From NCBI RefSeq assembly GCF_025823185.1, contig NZ_JACKVK010000002.1, positions 124,001-188,000 on the forward strand: 64,000 nt of DNA. Reading direction: 5' to 3'. The DNA comes from Mycobacterium yunnanensis (GTDB lineage Bacteria > Actinomycetota > Actinomycetes > Mycobacteriales > Mycobacteriaceae). How positions within the stretch are numbered: the first letter of the stretch is position 1; every line of letters begins with the position of its first letter. Position numbers and translations under genes: made by a program. Positions 17,502-25,691 of the stretch are shown here, piece after piece. The notes beneath the pieces were generated by a model, which was not told the DNA's origin, ran no database searches, and saw only the letters and a list, made by a program, of their open reading frames with translations.

Positions 17502-18850
17502 CGGTGCTCCTCGACGCGGGCACGCCCAGGGATTCGGCGCCAAGTTTGAAGGCGGCCAACGCCGGCAAGACGGTGGCCACGCTTGGGGCACTCCTGTTGA
17601 CCCTGCCCGTCGACGCCGCTCTGACCGCCCTCGCTCTCGCGGTCGGGCGGCAGAACCCGTTGGTGCGCAGCGCCGACGGCCCGACCAGGACGGTCCTGAT
17701 CAGCGGCGGGAAGATGACCAAGGCACTCCAACTGGCCAGGTCGTTTCACTCGGCCGGGCACCGCGTGGTGCTCGTCGAGTCGGCCAAGTACCGCTTCACC
17801 GGGCACCGGTTCTCCCGCGCCGTGGACGCCTTTCACTGCGTGCCCGAGCCCACCGCTCCGGGCTATGCGGAGGCGCTGCGCGACATCGCCGTGCTCGAGC
17901 GAGTCGACGTGTTCGTCCCCGTCTCCAGTCCCGCGGGCAGTCTTCCCGACGCCCAGGCCGGCGACCTGATCCGCGACTTCTGCGACGTCGTCCACGTCGA
18001 CGCGGCGACTGTCCGGATGCTCGACGACAAGACCGAATTCTCCCTCACGGCAGGATCATTGGGGCTACGGGTGCCCGACTTCCACCGCATCACCGATGCT
18101 CAACAGGTCGTCGACTTCGACTTTCCACCGGGGCGCACGTACATCCTCAAACGGATTGCGTACAACCCCGTGGGTCGGATGGATCTCACGCCGCTCTCGT
18201 CGCGCACCCCCGAACGCAACGCCGCGTTCGCGCGCTCGCTTCCGATCTCCGTCGACGACCCGTGGATCATGCAGGAGTTCGTCGACGGGCAGGAGTATTG
18301 CACCCACGGGACCGTTCGGAACGGCCGCCTACAGGTGTACGGGTGCTGTGAGTCCTCGGCGTTTCAGATCAACTACGCCCAGGCCGACCATGCCGAGATC
18401 CGTTCGTGGGTGGAGAGTTTCACCGCGGCCCTCGGTATGACGGGGCAGGCGTCGTTCGACTTCATCGTGGCCGCCGACGGGCACGCCTACGCCATTGAAT
18501 GCAATCCGCGCACCCATTCGGCCATCACGATGTTCTACGACCATCCCGAGGTCGCCGCAGCGTACCTCGATGAAGGACACCCCGTAATCACACCGCGGCC
18601 AGGTGCACGACCCACCTACTGGATCTATCACGAGATCTGGCGGCTGTTCACCCAATCCCGCCGAGCCGCGCGGCTCGCGACCATTCTGCGCGGCAAGGAT
18701 GCCATCTTCGCGTGGTGGGATCCGTTGCCGTACCTGCTGGTTCACCACCTTCAGATCCCGTCGCTACTGCTGGCCAATCTGCGGGCCCGCCGCGGGTGGA
18801 GCCGCATCGACTTCAACATCGGCAAGCTCGTCGAAGCCGGAGGCGACTGA
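17498..18850 (+). CDS. mysC: ATP-grasp ligase, probable mycosporine-glycine synthase (MysC)
   Basis: A 450-residue ATP-grasp protein. An N-terminal hydrophobic segment (VATLGALLLTLPVDAALTAL) precedes the pre-ATP-grasp fold (RTVLISGGKMTKALQLARSF). The ATP-grasp core includes YILKRIAYNPVG, WIMQEFVDGQEYCTHG and the metal-binding AIECNPRTHSAI. The C-terminal part (TYWIYHEIWRLF, DPLPYLLVHHLQIP) is typical of MysC-like proteins. MysC activates 4-deoxygadusol with ATP and adds glycine to give mycosporine-glycine. GTG start in a GTGA overlap with mysB. The function follows from family plus gene order. Confidence 0.85.
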   Translation: MTVLLDAGTPRDSAPSLKAANAGKTVATLGALLLTLPVDAALTALALAVGRQNPLVRSADGPTRTVLISGGKMTKALQLARSFHSAGHRVVLVESAKYRFTGHRFSRAVDAFHCVPEPTAPGYAEALRDIAVLERVDVFVPVSSPAGSLPDAQAGDLIRDFCDVVHVDAATVRMLDDKTEFSLTAGSLGLRVPDFHRITDAQQVVDFDFPPGRTYILKRIAYNPVGRMDLTPLSSRTPERNAAFARSLPISVDDPWIMQEFVDGQEYCTHGTVRNGRLQVYGCCESSAFQINYAQADHAEIRSWVESFTAALGMTGQASFDFIVAADGHAYAIECNPRTHSAITMFYDHPEVAAAYLDEGHPVITPRPGARPTYWIYHEIWRLFTQSRRAARLATILRGKDAIFAWWDPLPYLLVHHLQIPSLLLANLRARRGWSRIDFNIGKLVEAGGD

Positions 18851-19897
18851 ATGAGCCGGGTGATCTTGCATCTCGTCGGCTCCCCGGTCGACGAGTTTCA
18901 CGCCGACCTGTCGCGCCTGTACGCCGGGGCGTGCATCGACGCGCTGGCCGGCGACGACCGCTACGACACACGAGTGGCCTACGTGTCGCCCGACGGGTCC
19001 TGGCGCTTCACCACCGACCTCGCCCCGGAGTCCCTGGCCTCGGCCATACCGCTGACGCTTGCCGACGCCGTCGCGCACCTACAGGCGACGGCCGTCGACG
19101 CCGTCGTGCCCCAGATGTTCTGTCTCCCCGGCATGACGGCCTACCGGGCGTTGTTCGACGTTCTGAAGATCCCCTACCTCGGCAATCCGCCGGAGGTGAT
19201 GGCGATCGCCGCGGACAAGGCCAAGGCCAGGGCGATCGTCGCCGCCGCCGGCGTCGCCGTACCCCATGGCGAGGTCATCACGGCCGGCGAGTCTTCGTCT
19301 CTTCCCTTGCCCGTCGTCGTGAAGCCGGTCGACGCCGACAACTCGTCAGGGGTGACGCTGGTCCGCGAGGCCTCGGAGTTGGAAGCCGCCGTCGACCTCG
19401 CGCAGGCGCACGGACGCGCTGCGTTGGTCGAGTCCTATGTGGAACTTGGCCGGGAAGTGCGGTGCGGCATCGTCGTTCGCCACGGCGAGCTGGTCTGCCT
19501 GCCGCTGGAGGAGTATGCGGTGAACGCGGCCAAGCCGGTGCGTCTCGGCGACGACAAGCTCGATCGCTCCACCGACGGAGACCTGTACCTCGTCGCCAAG
19601 GATCCGACACGGGCATGGATCGTCCCGCAGGACGATCCGATCACCGAACGGGTCTGGGCAGCCGCGCGCCGGTGCCACGTCGCGCTCGGATGTCGGCACT
19701 ACAGCCTGTTCGACTTCCGCATCGACCCGGACGGGAACCCGTGGTTCCTCGAAGCCGGCCCGTACTGCTCCTACGCGCCGACGAGCGTGATCGCCGTCAT
19801 GGCGGCCACGAAGGGGGTCGACGTCACGGAGTTGTTCGCAACCACAATGACCGAACTCGACGAGGAGGTCGCTTCGTGCCTGTCTTCACCCCGCTGA
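18851..19897 (+). CDS. mysD: D-Ala-D-Ala-ligase-like enzyme, probable MAA second-amino-acid ligase (MysD)
   Basis: A 348-residue ATP-grasp ligase of the Ddl type: VVPQMFCLPGMTAYRALFD, LGNPPEVMAIAADKAKARAI, the ATP-binding VVVKPVDADNSSGVTLV, the ALVESYVELGREVRCGI strand and the metal-binding FLEAGPYCSYAP. True Ddl has NPGFT-type loops and acts on D-alanine; the sequence here and its position after MysC fit MysD, which attaches a second amino acid (Ser, Thr or another) to mycosporine-glycine to give an imino-MAA such as shinorine. ATG immediately follows the mysC stop (0-nt gap). The amino acid used cannot be read. Confidence 0.8.
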   Translation: MSRVILHLVGSPVDEFHADLSRLYAGACIDALAGDDRYDTRVAYVSPDGSWRFTTDLAPESLASAIPLTLADAVAHLQATAVDAVVPQMFCLPGMTAYRALFDVLKIPYLGNPPEVMAIAADKAKARAIVAAAGVAVPHGEVITAGESSSLPLPVVVKPVDADNSSGVTLVREASELEAAVDLAQAHGRAALVESYVELGREVRCGIVVRHGELVCLPLEEYAVNAAKPVRLGDDKLDRSTDGDLYLVAKDPTRAWIVPQDDPITERVWAAARRCHVALGCRHYSLFDFRIDPDGNPWFLEAGPYCSYAPTSVIAVMAATKGVDVTELFATTMTELDEEVASCLSSPR

Positions 19898-20649
19898 CGC
19901 CGGTCGGCGTCGAGGTCACCGACGCGAGGATCGACGATCTCGACGACCACGAGATCGAGAGCCTCCGTGTCGCATTGGCCGCGCACGGCGTGGTCATCAT
20001 GCCCGACCAAGAGGCCGACGACGAGGCGTTCCTGCGGTTCGTGCGCAGGTTTGGGGAGACCGTCTTCACGGTGGGCGAGACGCCGGTGCCGGGCCGACCG
20101 GAGCTCAACGTCGTCACCAACGTCGGCCGCACCCGCCCGCCCAGGTCGAGCTTCCACACCGACACCAGCTACATCAGCAACCCGCCGGCGTACACCGCAC
20201 TGCGAGCGGTGTCGGTCCCCGAACGCGGCGGCCAGACGCTGTTCACCAACCAGTACGCGGCGTATTCGACGTTGCCGACGCGCATGCGCACCATGCTCGA
20301 GGGTCGCACCATCACGCACGTCGTCACGGGCGTGACACCGGACGGGCGACAGGAGTCCGCTGCGACGCATCCGATCTTCCTGCAGCACCCCGTGTCCGGC
20401 AGGACCGCGCTGTACATGTCGACGCCGGAACGCTGCAGCGAGGTGAGCGGGATGGCCCCGGGGCTTGCTGCGGAGACCGTGGCATATCTCTTCGAGCACT
20501 CCACGCGCGAGGAGAACGTCTACCGGCACTCATGGGCACCCGGTGACGTCGTCATGTGGGACAACCGGTGCGTGCTGCACAAGGCCGATCACGACGGCGT
20601 CGTCGGCGACCGGGTTCTGCACCGAGGCATGGTGGCCGCCCCCGCCTAA
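19876..20649 (+). CDS. TauD/TfdA-type Fe(II)/2-oxoglutarate dioxygenase, candidate MAA tailoring enzyme
   Basis: A 257-residue dioxygenase with the facial triad His-x-Asp in SSFHTDTSY and the distal motif WDNRCVLHKAD, plus the 2-oxoglutarate-binding Arg in HRGMVAAP. It starts at GTG 19876, 22 bp inside mysD, with a GGAGG-like ribosome site 8 nt upstream, so it is translated from the same message. Cyanobacterial palythine-type pathways use a non-heme iron dioxygenase (MysH) to trim imino-MAAs; this protein is of the TauD branch, not the phytanoyl-CoA branch I associate with MysH. A tailoring role in MAA synthesis is inference from the operon. Confidence 0.8.
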   Translation: MPVFTPLTPVGVEVTDARIDDLDDHEIESLRVALAAHGVVIMPDQEADDEAFLRFVRRFGETVFTVGETPVPGRPELNVVTNVGRTRPPRSSFHTDTSYISNPPAYTALRAVSVPERGGQTLFTNQYAAYSTLPTRMRTMLEGRTITHVVTGVTPDGRQESAATHPIFLQHPVSGRTALYMSTPERCSEVSGMAPGLAAETVAYLFEHSTREENVYRHSWAPGDVVMWDNRCVLHKADHDGVVGDRVLHRGMVAAPA

Positions 20650-20656
20650 GTGGTGA

Positions 20657-20674
20657 ACAGTTGATCGAAACTGT
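20657..20674. promoter_or_regulatory. Inverted repeat upstream of the acyl-CoA-dehydrogenase-like gene
   Basis: ACAGTT (20657-20662) and AACTGT (20669-20674) form a perfect inverted repeat with a 6-bp spacer. It lies in the 59-bp gap after the dioxygenase gene. Downstream, TAGCGT (20697-20702) sits 6 nt before ATG 20709, so the repeat is placed near the -35 of that promoter. The binding protein is unknown. Confidence 0.45.
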
Positions 20675-20708
20675 CTACTCGCACCGTCGGCGGAGGTAGC
20701 GTGCCGCC

Positions 20709-21893
20709 ATGACCATGCAGGTGCAGGTGGACGACGATCTGGTGGTGGCGGCCCGGGGGCTGCGGGACCTGGTGCGCGCCGAGGCCGCCGAATCGGAACG
20801 GTTGCGGACGATGTCCGGACCGATCGTCGACGCGATGTGGACCAGCGGTCTAATGACGGCCTTCAACCCGGTGGTCGCGGGCGGGGTCGAGCCGTCGTTC
20901 GCGGAGATGATCGAGACGTGGATCGAAATGGCTTGGCAAGACGGGTCATTCGGGTGGACGGGGATAGCCAACCTGCCGTCGTCGTTCGCCGCGGCGTCCT
21001 ATCTGCCCGAGGACGGATTCGCGGAGGTGTTCACCACCAACGACAACCGGGTGACCATGGGCGGCCAATTCGCACCCAACGGCCAGGGCGTCGTGGTGGA
21101 CGGCGGCTATCGGTTGAGCGGGTCGTGGAGCTTCGGCTCGGGCACCGGGCACTCGCAGTACGTCGCGGCCGGGTTCCTCCCGATGGACGGCGGCGAGATG
21201 CGCTGGATCGGCGAGGGTGTCCCCGAGCTGATGATCGCGGTGCTACCCCGTGCGGAGGTGACGTTCACCGACGGGTGGAACGTGCAGGGACTCAGGGGGA
21301 CTGGATCTTACGACTACACGGTGACCGACGTCTTCGTCCCCGAGCGCCGGACGTTCCGGCTGTTCAGCACCGCGCCGCTGCGGGGGACGTCACCGGCCGG
21401 GCGTATGGGCATGATGCCGGTGACCGCCGCGGGGCACGCGGCGTGGGCGCTCGGGGTTGCCAAGAGCATGCTCGACGACGTTCAGGAGCTCGCGGCCGCG
21501 AAGTACCGGATGAGTGACATGGCGTCGCTGGCCAGTCGGCCGACCTTCCAGAAGGATCTGGCCCATCACGTCGCCGCGTGGCGTGCTGCGCGGCTACTGG
21601 TGCACGACGCGTTCTCCAGTGCCGAGGCGGTCGTGGCCGAGGGGACCGACCTGACGCCGAGGTTACGGGTCGACATGCGGGTCGCGGCGGTGTACGCGAC
21701 CGACGTCGCGCGTGAGTGTGCCCAGTGGGCGCACCTGGCGGCGGGCACCAGCTCCATACGCGAGGGCAGCCGGCTGGAGCGCGCGTTCCGCGACGTCTAC
21801 ACCGGGACTCAGCACGCCTTCATCAGCGAGAAGGTGGCGATCGACTCGGCGCAGGTGTGGTTGGGGATCATCGAGGACCACTTCTCGTTGTAA
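20709..21893 (+). CDS. Acyl-CoA-dehydrogenase-fold flavoprotein (possible flavin-dependent monooxygenase)
   Basis: A 394-residue ACAD-fold protein. Recognisable are the central strand segment YRLSGSWSFGSGTGHSQYVAAGF, the GTGSYDYTVTDVFVPERRTF loop, and the C-terminal four-helix bundle (AARLLVHDAFSSAEAVV, AGTSSIREGSRLERAFRDVYTGTQHA). The ending with TGTQHA and no clear catalytic Glu resembles the HsaA/DszC/hydroxylase branch as much as true acyl-CoA dehydrogenases. FAD is expected; the substrate is unknown. It follows the MAA operon by 59 bp but has its own leaderless-type promoter, so membership of that operon is doubtful. Confidence 0.75.
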   Translation: MTMQVQVDDDLVVAARGLRDLVRAEAAESERLRTMSGPIVDAMWTSGLMTAFNPVVAGGVEPSFAEMIETWIEMAWQDGSFGWTGIANLPSSFAAASYLPEDGFAEVFTTNDNRVTMGGQFAPNGQGVVVDGGYRLSGSWSFGSGTGHSQYVAAGFLPMDGGEMRWIGEGVPELMIAVLPRAEVTFTDGWNVQGLRGTGSYDYTVTDVFVPERRTFRLFSTAPLRGTSPAGRMGMMPVTAAGHAAWALGVAKSMLDDVQELAAAKYRMSDMASLASRPTFQKDLAHHVAAWRAARLLVHDAFSSAEAVVAEGTDLTPRLRVDMRVAAVYATDVARECAQWAHLAAGTSSIREGSRLERAFRDVYTGTQHAFISEKVAIDSAQVWLGIIEDHFSL

Positions 21894-21912
21894 AGCGGTC
21901 GCGCGCAGGGGA

Positions 21913-23289
21913 CTACGCCGCCGCCTCGCCGTCGGGTGCGGGGTCGGTCTCCACCAGGAGTCGTTCGGGGTGGTGGAGGTAGTTGACGCGGGCTTGGCCC
22001 ACGTCGAGTTCCGGTGGTGGGATCCATTGCACGACCCCGTCTTGAAGGTGCACGGTCCAGCCGTTTTCGGCCAGGCGATTGTCCCCGCCGCAGGCCAGGG
22101 TGACGTCGTCGACGTCGGTGAGCCCGTTCTTGGCCCACCCGGTCATGTGGTGCACCTGGGTGCCGTACCCGGGGACGGTGCAGCCGGGTTTGGTGCACCC
22201 GCGGTCGCGGGCGTGCAGGACGATCCGCTGCCCCGCGGAGGCCAGTCGCTTCGTCCGGCCCAAGTACAGGGCTTCGTTGGTGTGCTTGTCGAACACCGCC
22301 AAGTAATGATGGGCGTGGGAGGCCATCCGGATCAGGTCGGCCATCGGCAACAAGGACCCGCCCCCGGTGACCCCGGACCCGCTAGCGGATTCCAGATCCT
22401 GCAACGTCGTCGAGACGATGACGGTGACGGGTAACCCGTTGTGCTGAACCAACTCCCCTGAGGACAGCACGCTTCGGCCGATCGCGATCAACGCGTCGTG
22501 ATTGCGTTGGGTCGCGGTGCGGTCGTCGGTGTCGATTTGCTCTTGGGTCGGTGTGCCGGTGGTGCGGGGCTCGTGGTCGGCCGGGTTGCACATCCCGGGC
22601 GCGGCGAATTTGGACAGGATTGGCTCGATGGTCGCCCTGGCTTCGGGGTCCAGCAGCCCGGTGAACGGGGTCATACCGTCGGCCTGCTGCTTGCCCAACC
22701 GGAAGAACCGCTTCCTGGCGCGTTCGACGTCGTCGGGTTTGGGGCCGTCCTGGTCGATGGCGGTGGCCAACCTGTCCGCGGTGCGGCGCAGTTCCTCGGG
22801 TCCGGTCGTGGACCCGATCGTCGCCAGCGTGCCTTCGGACAGCTCCCGTATCTCCGGGTCCACCCACGTGGGCAGCTTGTCGAGGAACGACCGGATCACC
22901 GACACGTGTTCGGGTCCCAGCACCCCGCGGGCTTGCGCCGCAGCGGTCGGAGCGAGTTTCGGGTCCAGCGGTTGTCCGGTCACCGTGGTCCGCGGCCCCA
23001 GATCCTCGGCCTCGCATAGCCTTCGGCGGACCTCCCTGTCGGAGATGCGCAACCGTTGCGTCAGGACACTGCCAAGCGATTTCGCGCCCAACTCCATTGG
23101 GGAGGCTTCGCGGTGCAGCCGGGCGATCACCCGGTGCCCGACCGTCGGCAGCTGCCAGGTCACCGTCTCCAATTCCCCCAACAACTCGACCAGTTCGAGG
23201 TGGGTGAACCGATCACAGTCCAGGGTGACGAGTTCGGCGACGGCAGCGCGAATTACCGCGACTGCTGCGGTGACCCGATCCGAACCCAT
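21913..23289 (-). CDS. 13E12-repeat-family protein, DUF222 plus HNH endonuclease domain
   Basis: A 458-residue protein of the mycobacterial 13E12 family. The N-terminal DUF222 region includes FTHLELVELLGELETVTWQLP, MELGAKSLGSVLTQRLRI and GPEHVSVIRSFLDKLPTWVD. The C-terminal HNH motif is RGCTKPGCTVPGYGTQVHH followed by DDVTLACGGDNRLAENGW. These genes are multicopy in mycobacteria; the HNH suggests a nuclease but the biological role is unproven. A near-consensus SOS box overlaps the promoter just before the ATG, so it is probably DNA-damage inducible. The neighbours are unrelated in function. Confidence 0.9.
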   Translation of the reverse strand: MGSDRVTAAVAVIRAAVAELVTLDCDRFTHLELVELLGELETVTWQLPTVGHRVIARLHREASPMELGAKSLGSVLTQRLRISDREVRRRLCEAEDLGPRTTVTGQPLDPKLAPTAAAQARGVLGPEHVSVIRSFLDKLPTWVDPEIRELSEGTLATIGSTTGPEELRRTADRLATAIDQDGPKPDDVERARKRFFRLGKQQADGMTPFTGLLDPEARATIEPILSKFAAPGMCNPADHEPRTTGTPTQEQIDTDDRTATQRNHDALIAIGRSVLSSGELVQHNGLPVTVIVSTTLQDLESASGSGVTGGGSLLPMADLIRMASHAHHYLAVFDKHTNEALYLGRTKRLASAGQRIVLHARDRGCTKPGCTVPGYGTQVHHMTGWAKNGLTDVDDVTLACGGDNRLAENGWTVHLQDGVVQWIPPPELDVGQARVNYLHHPERLLVETDPAPDGEAAA

Positions 23290-23291
23290 AC

Positions 23292-23307
23292 TCGAACATT
23301 AGTACGA
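23292..23307 (-). promoter_or_regulatory. LexA/SOS box overlapping the -10 of the DUF222/HNH gene
   Basis: The sequence TCGAAC-ATTA-GTACGA matches the mycobacterial SOS consensus TCGAAC(N4)GTTCGA at 11 of 12 specified positions. It ends 3 bp from the ATG at 23289. On the coding strand TAATGT (23296-23301) lies 6 nt before ATG and inside the box, so LexA binding would cover a leaderless promoter. The box is seen directly; LexA control is inferred from the established mycobacterial consensus. Confidence 0.75.
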
Positions 23308-23451
23308 CCCACCGACAGAACATCCGACGATGTGACTACTGAAACCACTGTGGCACAGGAGTTTTGGAGTCAAGGTCAATTCGGTCAGAGGCGGGCAAGC
23401 ACATCCACAGTCGGAGAGCGCTGCCGGGCGCAGGGACATGTGGACCGCCGA

Positions 23452-24651
23452 TCAGAGAGAGCCGTAGTCCGGCAGTAGGGGCTTGCGGTCGGTCGATGAC
23501 GACGTACGGCGTGAGGTCACGGCGCGGACGGGTGCACTCGCGGCCACTCTCACGGCAGTGCGAAACACCTGCACACCAAGCTGGCTGGTCGGATTGGCGA
23601 TCCTCGGCACCCCCGGGGGCAGCTTCTGTGCCGCGTCCACGAATGGCCGCATCTGCCGTTCGTAGGTCGCGAAGGCCTCGTGGTGATCGACGGCGGACCC
23701 GAGCGCTCCGGCGAGCACATAACCACCGGCGAGCGCCAGACTGGTGCCCATCCCGCTGATCGGGGTGGCACAGTAGGCGGCATCACCCACGACGGCGACG
23801 CGGCCCTTGGACCACGACGGCAGTCGAACCTGGGCGATCCTGTCGAGATACAGACTCGATGGGTCGTCGGCGAGCGCGTCGAGGATGCGCGGCGCCGCGT
23901 CGCCAACGTCGGAGAACACCTCGCGTAGCCGTCGCACCTGGCTGTCCCGGTCCTGGTAATCCAAACCCGTTGGGGCAGTGCGAAAATTGAGGTTGGCGCG
24001 GGTGCTACCGACATTGTCGGGGCGAAGATGGACCGAGCGTCCACCGGTGGTCAGGTACCACCGCCACCACCTGTCGTCGCCAGACGTCTGCGGGATCGTG
24101 CAGTAGGCGGTGTACATCCCGAGATCGCGATAGTCGGGTTCGGCGCCGAACAGCATGTTCCGCGTCGTCGAGCGAATGCCCTCGGCCACGATCAACAGGT
24201 CGAAGCGGCGGGTGCCCGCATCGGCGAAGGTGACGTCCACCCCGTTCTCGTCTTGGGCGACCGACACGATGCGTTCGCCGAACAGGCTCTCGACGTCGCC
24301 AGCCTCATCGACCAGCAGCCGTGACAGCTGGCTGCGGAGGATCTCGAGTTCGGCCGTCAGACCGTCGCCGGCACCCGAGCGGTCGACCGGAAACTCGCCG
24401 ACGGCCCGGCCGCGATCGTCCACGAAACGTAGACCGACCTCACCAGTGCCCGACGCCCGGACTCGGCCCTCGAGGTTCATCCGCTGCACGACCTCTCGGC
24501 CAATGCCTCGCACGTCCACGTTCTGACCGCTGTCGCGGAGTCCTGGCGCACGTTCTACGAGCGTCGGCTCGAAGCCGTGGCGTGTGAGCCAGTAGGCAAG
24601 TACCGGCCCGGCGATGCCACACCCGCTGATGAGAACTGCCCGCTCGGTGAT
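23452..24651 (-). CDS. FAD-dependent aromatic-type monooxygenase, apparently with an ATC start codon
   Basis: A 399-residue flavoprotein: the FAD dinucleotide fold AVLISGCGIAGPVLAYW (GxGxxG at residues 10-15), the DG motif region LLIVAEGIRSTTRN, and the GD motif VAVVGDAAYCATPISGMG. It resembles the TetX/PHBH-like class A monooxygenases of tailoring pathways. The frame upstream has no ATG, GTG or TTG before the Rossmann motif and is closed by a TGA. The natural start position is ATC at 24649-24651, preceded by AGGAG (24657-24661) with 5-nt spacing. The first standard start codon (GTG at 24519) would delete the FAD-binding fold. It lies downstream of the MDR oxidoreductase with 36 bp between them, probably one operon. 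If ATC is not used, this is a start-loss pseudogene. Confidence 0.65.
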   Translation of the reverse strand: MTERAVLISGCGIAGPVLAYWLTRHGFEPTLVERAPGLRDSGQNVDVRGIGREVVQRMNLEGRVRASGTGEVGLRFVDDRGRAVGEFPVDRSGAGDGLTAELEILRSQLSRLLVDEAGDVESLFGERIVSVAQDENGVDVTFADAGTRRFDLLIVAEGIRSTTRNMLFGAEPDYRDLGMYTAYCTIPQTSGDDRWWRWYLTTGGRSVHLRPDNVGSTRANLNFRTAPTGLDYQDRDSQVRRLREVFSDVGDAAPRILDALADDPSSLYLDRIAQVRLPSWSKGRVAVVGDAAYCATPISGMGTSLALAGGYVLAGALGSAVDHHEAFATYERQMRPFVDAAQKLPPGVPRIANPTSQLGVQVFRTAVRVAASAPVRAVTSRRTSSSTDRKPLLPDYGSL

Positions 24652-24687
24652 GTCGGCTCCTGGCGTGGATGGGTACGACGAGTCCGG

Positions 24688-25605
24688 TCAGCTAACCGCA
24701 ATGACCACCTTGCCCCGGGCATGGCCGATCTCGACGGCGGCCACCGCGTCGGCAGCCTCGTCGAGCGAGCGAACATCCTCCACATGGGGGTCGAGCTTGC
24801 CGTCGGCGACGAGCTGGGCGACGATTTCCAGCACGCGGCTGGTGCGGTCTCGCTCCATCATGTGACCGCCGAGATCGCCGACGGAGGGATCCCCGGCGCT
24901 GATGAGCTTGGTCTTGTCGGAGACCAAGTCGGCCACGGCGCGAAGCGCCTCGCCACCGGCGAGGTCGAAGATGGCGTCGACTCCATCGGGCATGATCTGC
25001 CGGATGCGTTCGCCCACACCGTCTCCGGACGGGACCAGGGTGGCTCCGAGGGTCTCGACCAGCGCGCGCTTGTCCTCGCTGCCGGTACCGATGACGTTGA
25101 CACCCAGATCCCTGGCGATCTGTGCCGCCGCCACGCCGACACCGCCGCCGACGCCGTTGATCAGCAGAGTCTGGCCCTCCCGCAGTCCAAGCTGTGTCAC
25201 CCCGTCGTAGGCGGTCGCTCCGGCAACGGGCAGGGTCGCCGCGTCGTTGAACGACACCTGGGGCGGCTTGCGCGCCGCCGCATTCGCGGTCACCAGGGTG
25301 TACTCGGTGAAGGCGCCGGAACCCGGTGCGACCGATCCGAACACCTCGTCATTCTCGGCGAAACCGTCGACGTCCTTGCCGACGCCGCGCACCACTCCGG
25401 AGACTTCACTGCCAAGGACGGCTGGTAGATCGCCCTCGCTCGCCCCGCCGAACAAGCCCTGTCGGATCTTCCAGTCCACCGGGTTGACGCCAGCCGAGCG
25501 GACCTCGACGAGCAGTTCGCCGGGCATCGGCGTCGGCATGTCGAGCTCGAGGAACTCCTGGACTTCGGGGCCACCGTTGGTGCGGTAACCAAATGCTTTG
25601 ACCAT
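24688..25605 (-). CDS. NADP-dependent MDR oxidoreductase (quinone-reductase type, zinc-free)
   Basis: About 305 residues from MVKAFGYRTNGGPEVQEF. It has SAGVNPVDWKIRQGLFGG, the Rossmann glycine cluster LLINGVGGGVGVAAAQIA, and lacks zinc-binding cysteines, placing it in the quinone oxidoreductase/YhdH-like MDR group that reduces enones or quinones with NADPH. An upstream in-frame ATG at 25629 adds eight residues (TAGYARP) unlike the family, so I prefer 25605; neither has a clear ribosome site. It is divergent from the siderophore-interacting protein gene across the IdeR-like box and is followed by the FAD monooxygenase gene. Iron control of this gene is not evident. Confidence 0.75.
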   Translation of the reverse strand: MVKAFGYRTNGGPEVQEFLELDMPTPMPGELLVEVRSAGVNPVDWKIRQGLFGGASEGDLPAVLGSEVSGVVRGVGKDVDGFAENDEVFGSVAPGSGAFTEYTLVTANAAARKPPQVSFNDAATLPVAGATAYDGVTQLGLREGQTLLINGVGGGVGVAAAQIARDLGVNVIGTGSEDKRALVETLGATLVPSGDGVGERIRQIMPDGVDAIFDLAGGEALRAVADLVSDKTKLISAGDPSVGDLGGHMMERDRTSRVLEIVAQLVADGKLDPHVEDVRSLDEAADAVAAVEIGHARGKVVIAVS

Positions 25606-25672
25606 GGGGCGGGCGTACCCGGCCGTCATGGGCCGGTAAACCGACGACGGGTCGTCGCGATCGCCGTGCGGA

Positions 25673-25691
25673 TTAGGTTAGCCTGCACTAC
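25673..25691 (+). promoter_or_regulatory. IdeR-like iron box and leaderless -10 upstream of the SIP gene
   Basis: TTAGGTTAGCCTGCACTAC matches the IdeR consensus [19 protein letters not shown] at 15 of 19 positions by hand alignment, the left half being perfect. Within it, TAGCCT (25679-25684) lies 7 nt before ATG 25692, so iron-loaded IdeR would sit on the -10 of a leaderless promoter and shut off the uptake operon when iron is plentiful. Confidence 0.75.

Noticed and set aside
21913..23289. DUF222/HNH gene as part of an insertion sequence, intein or prophage
   Set aside because: No terminal inverted repeats, target duplications, integrase or phage genes flank it; 13E12 genes are ordinary multicopy chromosomal genes in mycobacteria.
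25605..25672. Iron control of the MDR oxidoreductase gene by the SIP iron box
   Set aside because: The box is centred on the SIP promoter about 70 bp from this gene, and no promoter toward the oxidoreductase overlaps it.
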